From assembly GCF_004310665.1 (NCBI RefSeq), contig NZ_SIXF01000042.1, positions 1-38,252 on the forward strand: a stretch of 38,252 nt of DNA, read 5' to 3'. The notes under the pieces are model-generated. The model saw only the letters and a list, made by a program, of their open reading frames with translations. It did no database searches and was not told where the DNA came from. Of the stretch, positions 16,384 to 25,325 are shown piece after piece. The translations under genes were made by a program, and so were the position numbers. Source of the stretch: Pedobacter kyonggii. GTDB taxonomy: Bacteria > Bacteroidota > Bacteroidia > Sphingobacteriales > Sphingobacteriaceae. How positions within the stretch are numbered: position 1 is the stretch's first letter; each line of letters opens with the position of its first letter.

Positions 16384-16941
16384 TTATACTATGAAATCTA
16401 CTTCTATTAATCCTTTTTCTGTCGTGTAATAATCAATTGCGGAAGAATAAACGTATTCTTCTGCATTTCTAACTGCTCCAGATCTGACTGGATTTTCGTG
16501 TAAATAATTAAGTCTTTGATCCATCATTTCATTTGTAGAAAGTTCGACCGGATGATTTTCCTGCTGCCAAAACTGATAATCTTTGTTTCTTCTATTTTCT
16601 TCACCAGCTTTTTTAAATATCCAAAGCATCCAACTTCGTCTACTTTCGTGATTATTATTTTTGATTGCTTTAATAACGTTACTTGAAGTAAACTTTTTAA
16701 AATCTCTCAATGCACCAGACAAATTATTGTTTTCAGCTACCGACAAAATCAAATGTAGATGATTGCCCATAATACACCAGGCATGAATTTTTAAACCTTT
16801 ATTCTTTTGGCAATAAATTAAGCTTTCTACAATAATATCCGAATATTCCTTTCTGGTGAATACATCTACCCATTGTACTGTAGCAAATGTTATAAAATAT
16901 ATAGCTTCCTGATCTTTTATTTGATAACCATTTTCTCCCAT
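16384..16941 (-). CDS. REP-associated tyrosine transposase (RAYT, Y1/IS200-like)
   Basis: This 185-residue protein has the Y1 HUH-nuclease layout: beta strand AIYFITFATVQW, KIHAWCIMGNHLHLIL with metal-binding His61 and His63, KFTSSNVIKAI, and the C-terminal LNYLHENPVRSGAV segment carrying the likely catalytic Tyr146, then EYVYSSAIDYY. This is the RAYT pattern rather than a true IS200 element: single copy, no flanking left and right ends visible. RAYTs bind and nick hairpin REP repeats. Two structured direct repeats lie 70-265 bp upstream (17011-17206), and a CTGAA-N5-TTCAG palindrome follows at 17263. The frame is intact. Confidence 0.88.
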   Translation of the reverse strand: MGENGYQIKDQEAIYFITFATVQWVDVFTRKEYSDIIVESLIYCQKNKGLKIHAWCIMGNHLHLILSVAENNNLSGALRDFKKFTSSNVIKAIKNNNHESRRSWMLWIFKKAGEENRRNKDYQFWQQENHPVELSTNEMMDQRLNYLHENPVRSGAVRNAEEYVYSSAIDYYTTEKGLIEVDFIV

Positions 16942-17010
16942 ATACCAATATAAGCTTTAAGATTAAGATATTTTTAGCCTCTTAAAAGATGCTACTGATT
17001 ATATGAAGGA

Positions 17011-17206
17011 TAAGAGTCTCTGAGTCAATCTTTAATATTCAGTTATAAACTCGGTTTATTCGCAGGTGTTAGAGCTATCCGTAGAGTTCCAACGGGCTCT
17101 ACGGATTAAAGAATGAATAAGAGTCTCTGACTCGTTTTTTATTGTCGAGTTATAAACTCAGCTTTATTCGCAGGTCCGTAGAGACGCTGCACTTAACTCT
17201 ACGGAT
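17011..17206. repeat. Two tandem hairpin-rich repeat units beside the RAYT gene
   Basis: Two imperfect direct copies begin TAAGAGTCTCTGA at 17011 and 17118, 107 bp apart. Both contain AGTTATAAACTC, then TTTATTCGCAGGT, then a hairpin with the arms CCGTAGAG/CTCTACGG, closing at 17105 and 17206. The hairpin loops differ in sequence (17088-17097 against 17183-17195) while the arms are conserved, which suggests the fold is what matters. In copy 2 GAGTC-TCT-GACTC is also palindromic. They are candidates for the RAYT's own REP-type substrates. The rest of the 16942-17301 gap shows only this and the palindrome at 17263. Confidence 0.6.
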
Positions 17207-17262
17207 AGAAAGGGAAGTTCGGTGGCAAAAAATTAATCAACGATTACACAGCATGATAGATA

Positions 17263-17277
17263 CTGAAACAAGTTCAG
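17263..17277. repeat. CTGAA-ACAAG-TTCAG palindrome
   Basis: This is the fourth copy of the dispersed element, with flanks GATAGATA on the left and CATGACG on the right that resemble the copy at 378 (same loop ACAAG). The outer two G/C pairs are lost here. Confidence 0.55.
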
Positions 17278-17301
17278 CATGACGAGAAGGACTAAATAAA
17301 A

Positions 17302-17327
17302 AAGGTCGTGGTTTGCACCACGACCTT
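17302..17327 (-). terminator. Intrinsic terminator of the gltBD operon
   Basis: AAGGTCGTGG (17302-17311) pairs perfectly with CCACGACCTT (17318-17327) over a 6-nt loop. On the minus strand it is followed by TTTTTATTT. It lies 24 nt past the gltD stop. Confidence 0.85.
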
Positions 17328-17350
17328 AAAAATATAGAATTTAAAACCTA

Positions 17351-18817
17351 CTATGCGTATGCAACCGCATCTTTCGATGCCAGCTTAGTTGTTCCCATCA
17401 AATATTCGTCTACCTTACGGGCAGCCTCTCTACCTTCTGAAATGGCCCAAACTACTAATGATTGTCCACGGCGAACATCACCTGCAGCAAAAATCTTAGC
17501 AATATTGGTTTGGTATGTGTGTTCAGATGCTTTTACGTTTCCGCGGTTATCCAGTTCCACGCCTAATTTCTCAATTAAACCTTCTTTTTGAGGGTGTAAG
17601 AAACCCATTGCTAAAAGTACCAGTTCGCATGGAAGATCTCTTTCGGTACCAGCCACTTCTTTAAAAGTAACCGGACGGCCATTTGCATCAATTTCCCATT
17701 CTACATCAACTACTTTTAATGCTTTAAGATTTCCTTTTTCATCAGCAATAAAGTTTTTAGTATTTACCGACCAAGCCCTTTGTGCACCTTCTTCGTGAGA
17801 AGAAGTATTTTTTAGCAACATTGGGTAATTTGGCCAAGGCATATGCTCGTTACGTGCCTGTGGCGGCATCGGCATAATCTCGAATTGTGTAACTGATTTC
17901 GCACCATGACGGTTTGAAGTACCAATACAGTCAGATCCCGTATCGCCGCCACCAATTACAATTACATTTTTACCTGTAGCCATAATATCTTCCGCTTCAA
18001 CGGCTCTGTTAGCTACACGTTTATTTTGTTGTTTCAAGAAATCCATTGCAAAGTGAACCCCTTTAGCAGAACGGCCATCAATTGGTAAATCGCGTGGAAT
18101 AGTCGAACCACCAGCCAGTACAATCGAGTTGAAATCGCGTAACAAAGTACCTATCTCAACATTCTCGCCTACATTGGCATTACATTTAAAAATGATGCCT
18201 TCTTCTTTCATTAAATCAATACGGCGATCCACTACATTTTTTTGTAGTTTAAAATCAGGAATACCGTACCTCAATAAACCACCTGGAGCATCGTCACGTT
18301 CGAAAACGGTAACTTCATGTCCAACTTTATTTAATTGAACAGCAGCAGCTAAGCCCGCAGGACCTGAACCGATTACAGCAACCTTTTTACCAGTTCTGAT
18401 TAATGGTGCTTTTGCTTTGATAAATCCTTTTTCGAAAGCAATTTCGATGATGTGTTTTTCAATTTCCTCGATAGAAACCGGCGGGCGGTTAATGCCTAAT
18501 ACACATGCAGATTCGCATGGTGCAGGGCAAATTCTACCTGTAAATTCAGGGAAATTATTGGTGCTTAATAAAATATTCGTAGCTAATTCCCATTTACCCT
18601 GATAAACGGCGTCGTTAAATTCTGGTATCACGTTACCCAATGGGCAGCCTGATTGGCAGAAAGGTACACCGCAATCCATACAACGGGCAGCTTGATTATT
18701 TAATTCTTTTGAGGGTAATTCATTTAAAAATTCCCCATAGTGTTTTACACGTGTTGCAGCCTCTTCTCTAGTGGGCGCAACTCTATCGTATTCTTGAAAT
18801 CCTGTTACTTTTCCCAT
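17351..18817 (-). CDS. gltD: Glutamate synthase (NADPH) small subunit
   Basis: This 488-residue protein has the N-terminal iron-sulfur region with Cys46, Cys49, Cys54 and Cys58 (CMDCGVPFCQSGCP) and a second set Cys97, Cys101 and Cys105 (RICPAPCESACVLG). The FAD site VAVIGSGPAGLAAA lies near 147-160, the NADPH site VIVIGGGDTGSDCIG near 286-300, and the C-terminal FAD contact IFAAGDVRRGQSLVVWA near 443-460. It passes electrons from NAD(P)H to GltB for ammonia assimilation through the GOGAT reaction. It starts 3 nt past the gltB stop codon, so the two are translationally linked, and a terminator ends the operon. Confidence 0.97.
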   Translation of the reverse strand: MGKVTGFQEYDRVAPTREEAATRVKHYGEFLNELPSKELNNQAARCMDCGVPFCQSGCPLGNVIPEFNDAVYQGKWELATNILLSTNNFPEFTGRICPAPCESACVLGINRPPVSIEEIEKHIIEIAFEKGFIKAKAPLIRTGKKVAVIGSGPAGLAAAVQLNKVGHEVTVFERDDAPGGLLRYGIPDFKLQKNVVDRRIDLMKEEGIIFKCNANVGENVEIGTLLRDFNSIVLAGGSTIPRDLPIDGRSAKGVHFAMDFLKQQNKRVANRAVEAEDIMATGKNVIVIGGGDTGSDCIGTSNRHGAKSVTQFEIMPMPPQARNEHMPWPNYPMLLKNTSSHEEGAQRAWSVNTKNFIADEKGNLKALKVVDVEWEIDANGRPVTFKEVAGTERDLPCELVLLAMGFLHPQKEGLIEKLGVELDNRGNVKASEHTYQTNIAKIFAAGDVRRGQSLVVWAISEGREAARKVDEYLMGTTKLASKDAVAYA

Positions 18818-18820
18818 GGC

Positions 18821-21800
18821 CTAGTGTGTTTTTACTTGTTGATTACGTTTGCTTAAAACTGCTTTGTATTCTTTAGGGAATACTTTTACGAAATGAGCAG
18901 ATTGAGTTTTCCAGTCGCTCAAGATAAACTCAGCTACTCTACTATCCGTTAAGCGGATATGCGTTTTAAGCAAAGCTAAAATACGCTCCTCATCTTCAGC
19001 TTGTAATGGATCAAGATCAACCATTTCTTTATTGCATTTGCGTGCAAAAGTTCCGTTGGCATCATAAATCCAGGCCACACCACCACTCATACCAGCAGCG
19101 AAATTGCTTCCGGTGTCACCAAGAATCAGCACTTCACCACCTGTCATGTATTCGCAACCATGATCGCCCACCCCCTCAACAACAGCTGTTGCACCAGAGT
19201 TACGTACGGCGAAACGCTCACCTGCTTTACCACGGGCAAATAACTCACCAGAAGTTGCACCATAAAGGGCTACGTTACCGATAATGATATTTTGCTCAGG
19301 GATAAAAGTTGAGTTTGAGAAAGGATAAATGGCCAATCTTGCGCCCGATAATCCTTTACCTACGTAATCGTTCGCTTCACCTTCTAATGATAACGTTACC
19401 CCACGGGTATTGAAAGCACCGAAACTCTGTCCGGCCGAACCAACAAATTTAAAGTTGATCGTATCTGGAGGTAAGCCAGCGCCTAAATGAACTTTCGAAA
19501 TTTCATTCGATAACATGGTACCCAGCGCACGGTCGGTATTTTTCACATCGAAACTGGCAAAAACCGGTTCGTTATGATCAATAGCAGGTTGTGCAGCGGC
19601 AATTAATTTATGATCTAAAACATGATCCAAACCATGATCCTGGCCTTCAGTATTAAATAGAGGCAAACCATTTTCTTCAGCTTTATATAATATAGCTGAT
19701 AAATCAAGGTGTTTCAATTTCCAGTCTTCCGCAGGCAATTCGCGTACTTTTAAAATATCAGCCTGACCGATCATTTCGTGGATGGTTCTGAAACCTAATT
19801 CAGCCATAATCTCACGTAATTCTTCGGCAAGGAAATAAAACAAGTTCACTACGTGGTCAGCATCACCGGTAAATAATTTTCTTAATTCCGGATCTTGTGT
19901 TGCTACGCCAACCGGACAAGTATTTAAATGGCATTTACGCATCATAATACATCCCGAAGTAACCAAGGCTGCTGTTGCAACACCCCATTCTTCAGCACCT
20001 AATAATGCAGCGATAGCAATATCTCTACCCGTTTTAAGCTGACCATCTGTTTGTAACACGATGCGGTTACGCAATTTGTTTTTTACCAAAGTCTGGTGTG
20101 CTTCTGCTAAGCCTAGCTCCCATGGTAAACCAGCATGTTGGATCGAGGTTAAAGGAGATGCTCCTGTTCCACCATCAAAACCAGATACCAGAATCACATC
20201 GGCATGTGCTTTAGCAACACCCGCGGCAATAGTACCTACGCCAGCTTTCGAAACCAATTTTACGTTGATCCTTGCTGCACGGTTAGCATTTTTCAGATCA
20301 AAAATTAACTGTGCTAAATCTTCGATCGAATAAATGTCGTGGTGAGGCGGAGGTGAAATTAAACCAACACCCGGTGTAGAGTGACGAACTTTTGCAATCC
20401 AGTCATCCACTTTGTGTCCTGGTAATTGACCACCTTCTCCTGGTTTAGCACCTTGAGCCATTTTAATCTGTAACTCATCGGCATTGGTTAAGTAGTAACT
20501 GGTTACACCAAAACGTGCAGAGGCCACTTGTTTAATTGCTGAGCGCATGCTATCGCCATTTGGCAATTTAGTATAACGCATTTCATCTTCACCACCCTCA
20601 CCGGTATTGCTCTTTCCACCAATACGGTTCATGGCAATGGCTAAAGTAGAGTGTGCCTCATGAGAGATTGAACCGAAAGACATTGCCCCTGTTGCAAATC
20701 TTTTTAAAATTGCCTCGGTTGATTCTACTTCACTTAAAGGAACTGATGGGCGGCTATAGTTAAATTCGAACAATCCACGGATGGTATAAGCTTGTTGTGT
20801 TTGCTCATTCACCAGTTTAGAGTACTGTTTGAAAATATTGTAATCGTTTTTACGGGTTGCGTTCTGCAGCAAGTGAATAGTTTGCGGGTTAAACAAATGG
20901 GCTTCACCTTTACGGCGGAATTTATAAGTTCCACCTGCTGGCAACAGGTTTTCGGTTTCTGTTAACGGACCAAAACTGCGGTGATGTTTAATTAAGGTTT
21001 CTTTTGCAATTTCATCCAGTCCTAAGCCACCAATACGAGAAACTGCACCGGTGAAGTAAGTATTCACTACTTGTTTATTTAAACCTAAAATCTCGAAAAT
21101 CTGCGCACCTTGGTATGATTGCAAGGTTGAGATTCCCATTTTAGAGAAAATTTTAAGTAAACCGCTATTTACCGCGTAGATATAGTTTTTGGTAAGCTGT
21201 TCTGCTGATAAACCAGATTCTTCCTTAAACTCGTTAATGGTTTCCAAAGCCAGGTAAGGGTTAATTGCAGTAACACCAAAGCCCAGTAATGTGGCGAAAT
21301 GATGTACTTCCCAGATATCACCGGCCTCTATTACAATACCCACGGCACCCCGGTATCCTTTGCGGATTAAGTGATGGTGTACGGCAGAAACCGCCAATAA
21401 AGAAGGCATTGCGGCATGCTCAGAGTCAATAGCCCTATCGGTTAATACAATTACCTGAAAACCATCTTCAACCGCATCAACTGCATAACGGCATAAACGG
21501 TCTAAGGCTTTTGCCATAGCACCCGGCTTGCCATCAGCCCTGAAATAAGTCTGTAAAGTTTTCGCCTGGAAAACACCTGTATCAATACTTCTTAACTTCT
21601 CTAATTCCTGATTGGTTAAGATTGGGTGTTTAATGGCTACACAGTGTGCTTGTTTTGGGGTTTCTTCCAATAAATTACCCATGCTACCCATAAAACTGGC
21701 CAAACTCATTACCACTTTCTCCCTGATCGGATCAATTGGCGGATTGGTTACCTGTGCAAATAACTGCTTAAAATAAGATGATAAGTGCTGAGGACGTTTT

Positions 21801-23320
21801 GATAGAATAGCCAATGGTGTATCGGTACCCATCGAACCGATCGGTTCTTTTCCTTCAATAGCCATTGGTTTAAGCAAAAGATCTACATCTTCTCTGCTGT
21901 AACCAAAAACCTGTTGATATTTAAAAATAGACTCTGTAGATAAGCCGGTGAACATTACACGTGGCTCAGGTAATTCCTCTAAACGGATCTGGTATTGATT
22001 AATCCAATCGGCATAAGGGCTTTTACCACAAACTTCTTCTTTAATTTCGTTATCGCTGATAATCCTGCCCTGCTCCATATCCACAACGAACATTTTACCT
22101 GGCGTTAAACGGCCTTTTTCGATTACAGTACTTTGATCGATAGCTAATGCACCAGCCTCAGAACCCATAATTACGCGGTCATCAGAAGTAATGGCGTAAC
22201 GGGAAGGACGAAGACCATTACGGTCTAAAGTGGCACCTATTAATTTACCATCGGTAAAAGCAATCGCTGCAGGTCCATCCCATGGTTCCATTAAAGTAGC
22301 ATGGAATTCGTAAAATGCCCTTTTAACAGGATCCATATCTTCGTTACCATCCCATGCCTCTGGTACCAACATCATTAATACGTGCGGCAGGGTTCTTCCA
22401 GAGTGAAGTAATAGTTCGATAACATTATCTAAACAGCCTGAATCTGAATTAGTTTCGTCAATTACAGGCAATAACATATCTAATTCTTCCGGGGTAAAGT
22501 AAGCAGAAGCAAAAGACTTAACACCTGCTCTAAACCAGTTTAAATTTCCTTGTAAAGTATTGATCTCACCATTATGTGCAATAAAGCGGAATGGCTGCGC
22601 CAATCTCCACGAAGGGAAAGTATTGGTTGCAAAACGCGAGTGAACTAAACCTAAAGCAGAAACCATGCGCTTATCGGTTAGATCGGTGAAATATGTACGT
22701 ACCTGTAAAGAAGTAAGCTGACCTTTATATATAATGGTTTGCGCAGAAAGCGAAACAATATAAAAATCTTTACCACCATGAACGGTGTTTACGATCAGTT
22801 TAATCAGGTAATTTTTAAAAATATAAAGTTTACGTTCGAAATCTGCCCCTGGTGCCACTGCATAAGGACGGGCAATAAATACCTGCTCAATTTCCGGTTC
22901 AACAGAAAGGGCCATATTGCCAATATCTGTGGTGTCAACATCAACTTTTCTAAAGCCTAAAATTTCCAGGCCTAATTTTTCGGCGGCACGGTAAATCAAT
23001 TCTCTGCACTCTTCTCTCGATCTGATATCTTTTGGCATAAATAACATACCTACACCATAATTATTGGTCTCTGGTAGGCTAAAGCCAGCTTTTAAACATT
23101 CGTCGTAAAAAAATTCGTGAGGAATCTGAATCATAATACCTGCACCATCGCCTGTATTTGGTTCTGCTCCACATGCCCCTCTATGATCTAGATTCTCTAA
23201 AATAGTAAGTGCATCAGAGATGATTTGATGCGATTTTCGCCCTTTCACATGTGCAACGAACCCAATACCGCAGGCATCGTGTTCAAATTGCGCATCGTAC
23301 AATCCACTGTTTGGTTCCAT
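18821..23320 (-). CDS. gltB: Glutamate synthase large subunit
   Basis: This 1499-residue protein begins with a 16-residue propeptide ending in EHDA, followed by the nucleophile Cys17 in ACGIGFVAHVKG, as in class II (Ntn) amidotransferases. Order: glutaminase (17 to about 430), central domain (about 480-780), FMN-binding synthase domain (about 840-1210, with GGKSNTGEGGEDE and AKPGEGGQLPG) and C-terminal GXGXG beta-helix (about 1260-1480). The 3Fe-4S cysteines are in CIMMRKCHLNTCPVG near 1125-1139. The enzyme converts 2-oxoglutarate and glutamine to two glutamates. No regulatory site is evident in the AT-rich leader. Confidence 0.97.
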   Translation of the reverse strand: MEPNSGLYDAQFEHDACGIGFVAHVKGRKSHQIISDALTILENLDHRGACGAEPNTGDGAGIMIQIPHEFFYDECLKAGFSLPETNNYGVGMLFMPKDIRSREECRELIYRAAEKLGLEILGFRKVDVDTTDIGNMALSVEPEIEQVFIARPYAVAPGADFERKLYIFKNYLIKLIVNTVHGGKDFYIVSLSAQTIIYKGQLTSLQVRTYFTDLTDKRMVSALGLVHSRFATNTFPSWRLAQPFRFIAHNGEINTLQGNLNWFRAGVKSFASAYFTPEELDMLLPVIDETNSDSGCLDNVIELLLHSGRTLPHVLMMLVPEAWDGNEDMDPVKRAFYEFHATLMEPWDGPAAIAFTDGKLIGATLDRNGLRPSRYAITSDDRVIMGSEAGALAIDQSTVIEKGRLTPGKMFVVDMEQGRIISDNEIKEEVCGKSPYADWINQYQIRLEELPEPRVMFTGLSTESIFKYQQVFGYSREDVDLLLKPMAIEGKEPIGSMGTDTPLAILSKRPQHLSSYFKQLFAQVTNPPIDPIREKVVMSLASFMGSMGNLLEETPKQAHCVAIKHPILTNQELEKLRSIDTGVFQAKTLQTYFRADGKPGAMAKALDRLCRYAVDAVEDGFQVIVLTDRAIDSEHAAMPSLLAVSAVHHHLIRKGYRGAVGIVIEAGDIWEVHHFATLLGFGVTAINPYLALETINEFKEESGLSAEQLTKNYIYAVNSGLLKIFSKMGISTLQSYQGAQIFEILGLNKQVVNTYFTGAVSRIGGLGLDEIAKETLIKHHRSFGPLTETENLLPAGGTYKFRRKGEAHLFNPQTIHLLQNATRKNDYNIFKQYSKLVNEQTQQAYTIRGLFEFNYSRPSVPLSEVESTEAILKRFATGAMSFGSISHEAHSTLAIAMNRIGGKSNTGEGGEDEMRYTKLPNGDSMRSAIKQVASARFGVTSYYLTNADELQIKMAQGAKPGEGGQLPGHKVDDWIAKVRHSTPGVGLISPPPHHDIYSIEDLAQLIFDLKNANRAARINVKLVSKAGVGTIAAGVAKAHADVILVSGFDGGTGASPLTSIQHAGLPWELGLAEAHQTLVKNKLRNRIVLQTDGQLKTGRDIAIAALLGAEEWGVATAALVTSGCIMMRKCHLNTCPVGVATQDPELRKLFTGDADHVVNLFYFLAEELREIMAELGFRTIHEMIGQADILKVRELPAEDWKLKHLDLSAILYKAEENGLPLFNTEGQDHGLDHVLDHKLIAAAQPAIDHNEPVFASFDVKNTDRALGTMLSNEISKVHLGAGLPPDTINFKFVGSAGQSFGAFNTRGVTLSLEGEANDYVGKGLSGARLAIYPFSNSTFIPEQNIIIGNVALYGATSGELFARGKAGERFAVRNSGATAVVEGVGDHGCEYMTGGEVLILGDTGSNFAAGMSGGVAWIYDANGTFARKCNKEMVDLDPLQAEDEERILALLKTHIRLTDSRVAEFILSDWKTQSAHFVKVFPKEYKAVLSKRNQQVKTH

Positions 23321-23707
23321 TCTTTGCTCGTTAGTTGTTAGTGTATAGGAAACACTAAGATACGAAAAACAAATCTTAAATTACAGAGTTGACATGATTT
23401 TTAGAAAAATTTTAGTCCTTAAGTAATTTAATGCTTTTAGATTAAAAAAATGATAATGATATTGGTGAATATTTATCAAATTTATAATGATAATATTATA
23501 CAATAAATGCACTTTTTCTGCTGAATTCCTTGATAAATCGTTTTAATTATTGATTTATTTGTGAATTCTTAATTTACATATAAATATAACATATGGAATC
23601 TTACATATATTGTATTTCCTTCTACAATTTAAAAATACACATTTTAATTTTATTAATTTATTAATCAGCTACATAGCCTAAAAGAGAAAAAAAATACAAA
23701 AATGCAT
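23321..23707. other. AT-rich non-coding gap between gltB and the SRP RNA
   Basis: This stretch is very AT-rich and has no frame of note on either strand. It must hold the gltB promoter. I see no convincing TTTG/TAnnTTTG pair for that strand and no riboswitch-like fold. Confidence 0.5.
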
Positions 23708-23737
23708 TTTGCGAAACAACTTCTTTTTCTACCTTTG
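23708..23737 (+). promoter_or_regulatory. Promoter of the SRP RNA gene
   Basis: TTTG (23708-23711), an 18-nt spacer and TACCTTTG (23730-23737) match the Bacteroidota consensus exactly. The RNA 5' end predicted from its closing stem lies 5 nt downstream, as expected for a -7 element. Confidence 0.85.
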
Positions 23738-23742
23738 TGGCC

Positions 23743-23839
23743 GGGCAAGTCTTTTACGACCAGCTCCCTTTGAACTCCCCCAGGGTGGGAACACAGCAAG
23801 GGTAGAAGGTTGTAGCGGTGCGATAGAAGGTGCTTGCCC
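23743..23839 (+). ncRNA. ffs: Small signal recognition particle RNA (4.5S-type)
   Basis: About 97 nt, closed by GGGCAAG/CTTGCCC at its two ends. The apical part has CCCAGGGTGGGAACACAGCAAGGG, seen here as CCCAGGGTGG at 23780-23789 and ACACAGCAAGGG after it, which is the conserved domain IV that binds Ffh. The RNA joins Ffh to target ribosomes making membrane proteins. A consensus promoter precedes it and a run of T residues follows the closing stem (23840-23846), acting as terminator. Confidence 0.9.
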
Positions 23840-23928
23840 TTTTTTTCTTTTCCCTTAATCCCCTGAAGGGGGAACTAAATTCTTCAGGGTTCAATCATAG
23901 AAACTCAAATATTTAAGAATTTATAAAC

Positions 23929-24588
23929 ATGAAATTTTTTATTGACACAGCAAATCTTGATCAAATCAAAGAAGCGCAAGATCTTGGCATTTTAGATGGC
24001 GTAACCACCAACCCTAGCTTAATGGCGAAAGAAGGTATTACTGGCGAACAAAATGTAATTAACCACTACAAAGCTATCTGCGATATTGTTGATGATAACG
24101 TAAGTGCTGAAGTTATTGCCACTACTTTCGATGAGATTGTTAAAGAAGGTGAAGCTTTAGCCGCTTTAAACCCGAAAATCGTAGTAAAAGTACCAATGAT
24201 TAAAGATGGTGTTAAAGCCATTAAATATTTCTCGTCAAAAGGAATTAAAACCAACTGTACTTTAATCTTCTCTGCCGGACAGGCATTATTAGCTGCTAAA
24301 GCTGGAGCTACTTATGTTTCTCCGTTCTTAGGCCGTTTAGATGATATTTCTAGCGATGGTTTGGTTTTAATTGAAGATATCAGAACTATTTTTGATAACT
24401 ACGGTTATGAAACTCAGATTTTAGCTGCATCAATCCGCGGACCATTACACATCGTTAATTGTGCTAAATTAGGTGCCGATGTAATTACTGCGCCTTTGGC
24501 TGCCATTGCAGGTTTATTAAAACACCCACTAACAGATAGCGGTTTAGCTACATTTTTAGCTGACCACGCTAAAGCTGCTGGGAAATAA
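23929..24588 (+). CDS. tal: Transaldolase, short form (FSA/TalC/MipB family)
   Basis: This 219-residue TIM-barrel protein begins [20 protein letters not shown] and has [14 protein letters not shown] (23-36), the Schiff-base Lys87 in [35 protein letters not shown] and [10 protein letters not shown]. The short family covers both transaldolase and fructose-6-phosphate aldolase. In Bacteroidota these are normally annotated as transaldolase of the non-oxidative pentose phosphate pathway. The start is the ATG at 23929. The SRP RNA ends about 90 nt upstream, and a terminator follows the stop codon. Confidence 0.93.
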   Translation: MKFFIDTANLDQIKEAQDLGILDGVTTNPSLMAKEGITGEQNVINHYKAICDIVDDNVSAEVIATTFDEIVKEGEALAALNPKIVVKVPMIKDGVKAIKYFSSKGIKTNCTLIFSAGQALLAAKAGATYVSPFLGRLDDISSDGLVLIEDIRTIFDNYGYETQILAASIRGPLHIVNCAKLGADVITAPLAAIAGLLKHPLTDSGLATFLADHAKAAGK

Positions 24589-24614
24589 GAATTATAAAGT
24601 CGAAAGTCTTTTAG

Positions 24615-24660
24615 TCCTAAGTCTTGAGTCGGATTCCCGGTTTAAGACTTAGGATTTTTT
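24615..24660 (+). terminator. Intrinsic terminator after tal
   Basis: TCCTAAGTCTT (24615-24625) pairs perfectly with AAGACTTAGGA (24644-24654) over an 18-nt loop and is followed by TTTTTT (24655-24660), 26 nt past the tal stop. Confidence 0.8.
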
Positions 24661-24672
24661 GTTTACGGACAT

Positions 24673-25300
24673 CTTACGAAATCTCAATGGGTAAGCGGGT
24701 TGAAGGATTTCGTAAGTATGAGGTGAAGAAAAGCGTAATAGAATTTCAGAAGCTTCTGACTGACGAAGTTATTCATCCGCTCCTGCTCTGTAAACTTCGT
24801 AAGTCATCGCGAAGTTTCTTTTTTTGAATGCAGAAACAGTGCTGATCGGTTTCTGTAGTCCTGCTTTCCATTATATTCCGGTAAATATTCGATAAAGTTA
24901 AATCAATCGAATACCGGAATGTCATTTCAATCAGGTCTAAGTGGCCAGGTACTTACGAAATCTCAATGGGCAGCGCGTGGAAGGATTTTGTAAGTATAGG
25001 AAAGCAAAGCGTAGTAGAAATCCGCAGGCTTATGGCTGACGAAGTTTTTCCCCTGCAATATCCACTCTAAACTTCGTAAGTCACCGCGATTTTCTTTTTT
25101 TGGAGAGCAGAAACAGTGCTAATCGGTTCCTGTGGTCCTGCTTTCCATTATATTCCGGTAAATATTCGATAAAGTTAAATTAATCGAATACCGGAATGTC
25201 ATTTCAATCAGGTCTAGTTGGCCATGGCATCTTACGAAATCTCAATGGGCAGCGCGTGGAAAGATTTTGTAAGTATGAGGCGGGGAAAAGCGTAATAGGA
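24673..25300. repeat. Tandem array of 2.25 copies of a 279-bp hairpin-rich repeat
   Basis: Copies start CTTACGAAATCTCAATGGG at 24673, 24952 and 25231, giving two 279-bp periods and a third copy cut at about 25300. Each full unit holds three inverted repeats: CTTACGAAATC/GATTTCGTAAG (24673-24716); GACGAAGTT/AACTTCGT with a bulge (about 24760-24805); and ATTCCGGTA..ATTCGAT/ATCGAATACCGGAAT (24875-24920, copy at 25152-25197). In copies 2 and 3 the first stem reads GATTTTGTAAG, which swaps a G-C for a G-U pair and so keeps an RNA hairpin. No protein frame is shared by the copies. It fills the whole gap between tal and gmhB. Confidence 0.85.
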
Positions 25301-25325
25301 TTTTTTATGCACTTTAAAAGGGACT

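Noticed and set aside
19006-20333. Plus-strand frames inside gltB
   Set aside because: They are antisense shadows of a strongly conserved gene.
24624-24827. 67-codon frame on the plus strand after tal
   Set aside because: It spans the tal terminator and the first copy of the 279-bp repeat and is not kept in the second copy.
24673-25300. Possible CRISPR array
   Set aside because: The repeat period is 279 bp with no short repeat/unique spacer alternation and no cas genes nearby, so it is a tandem duplication of a hairpin element.
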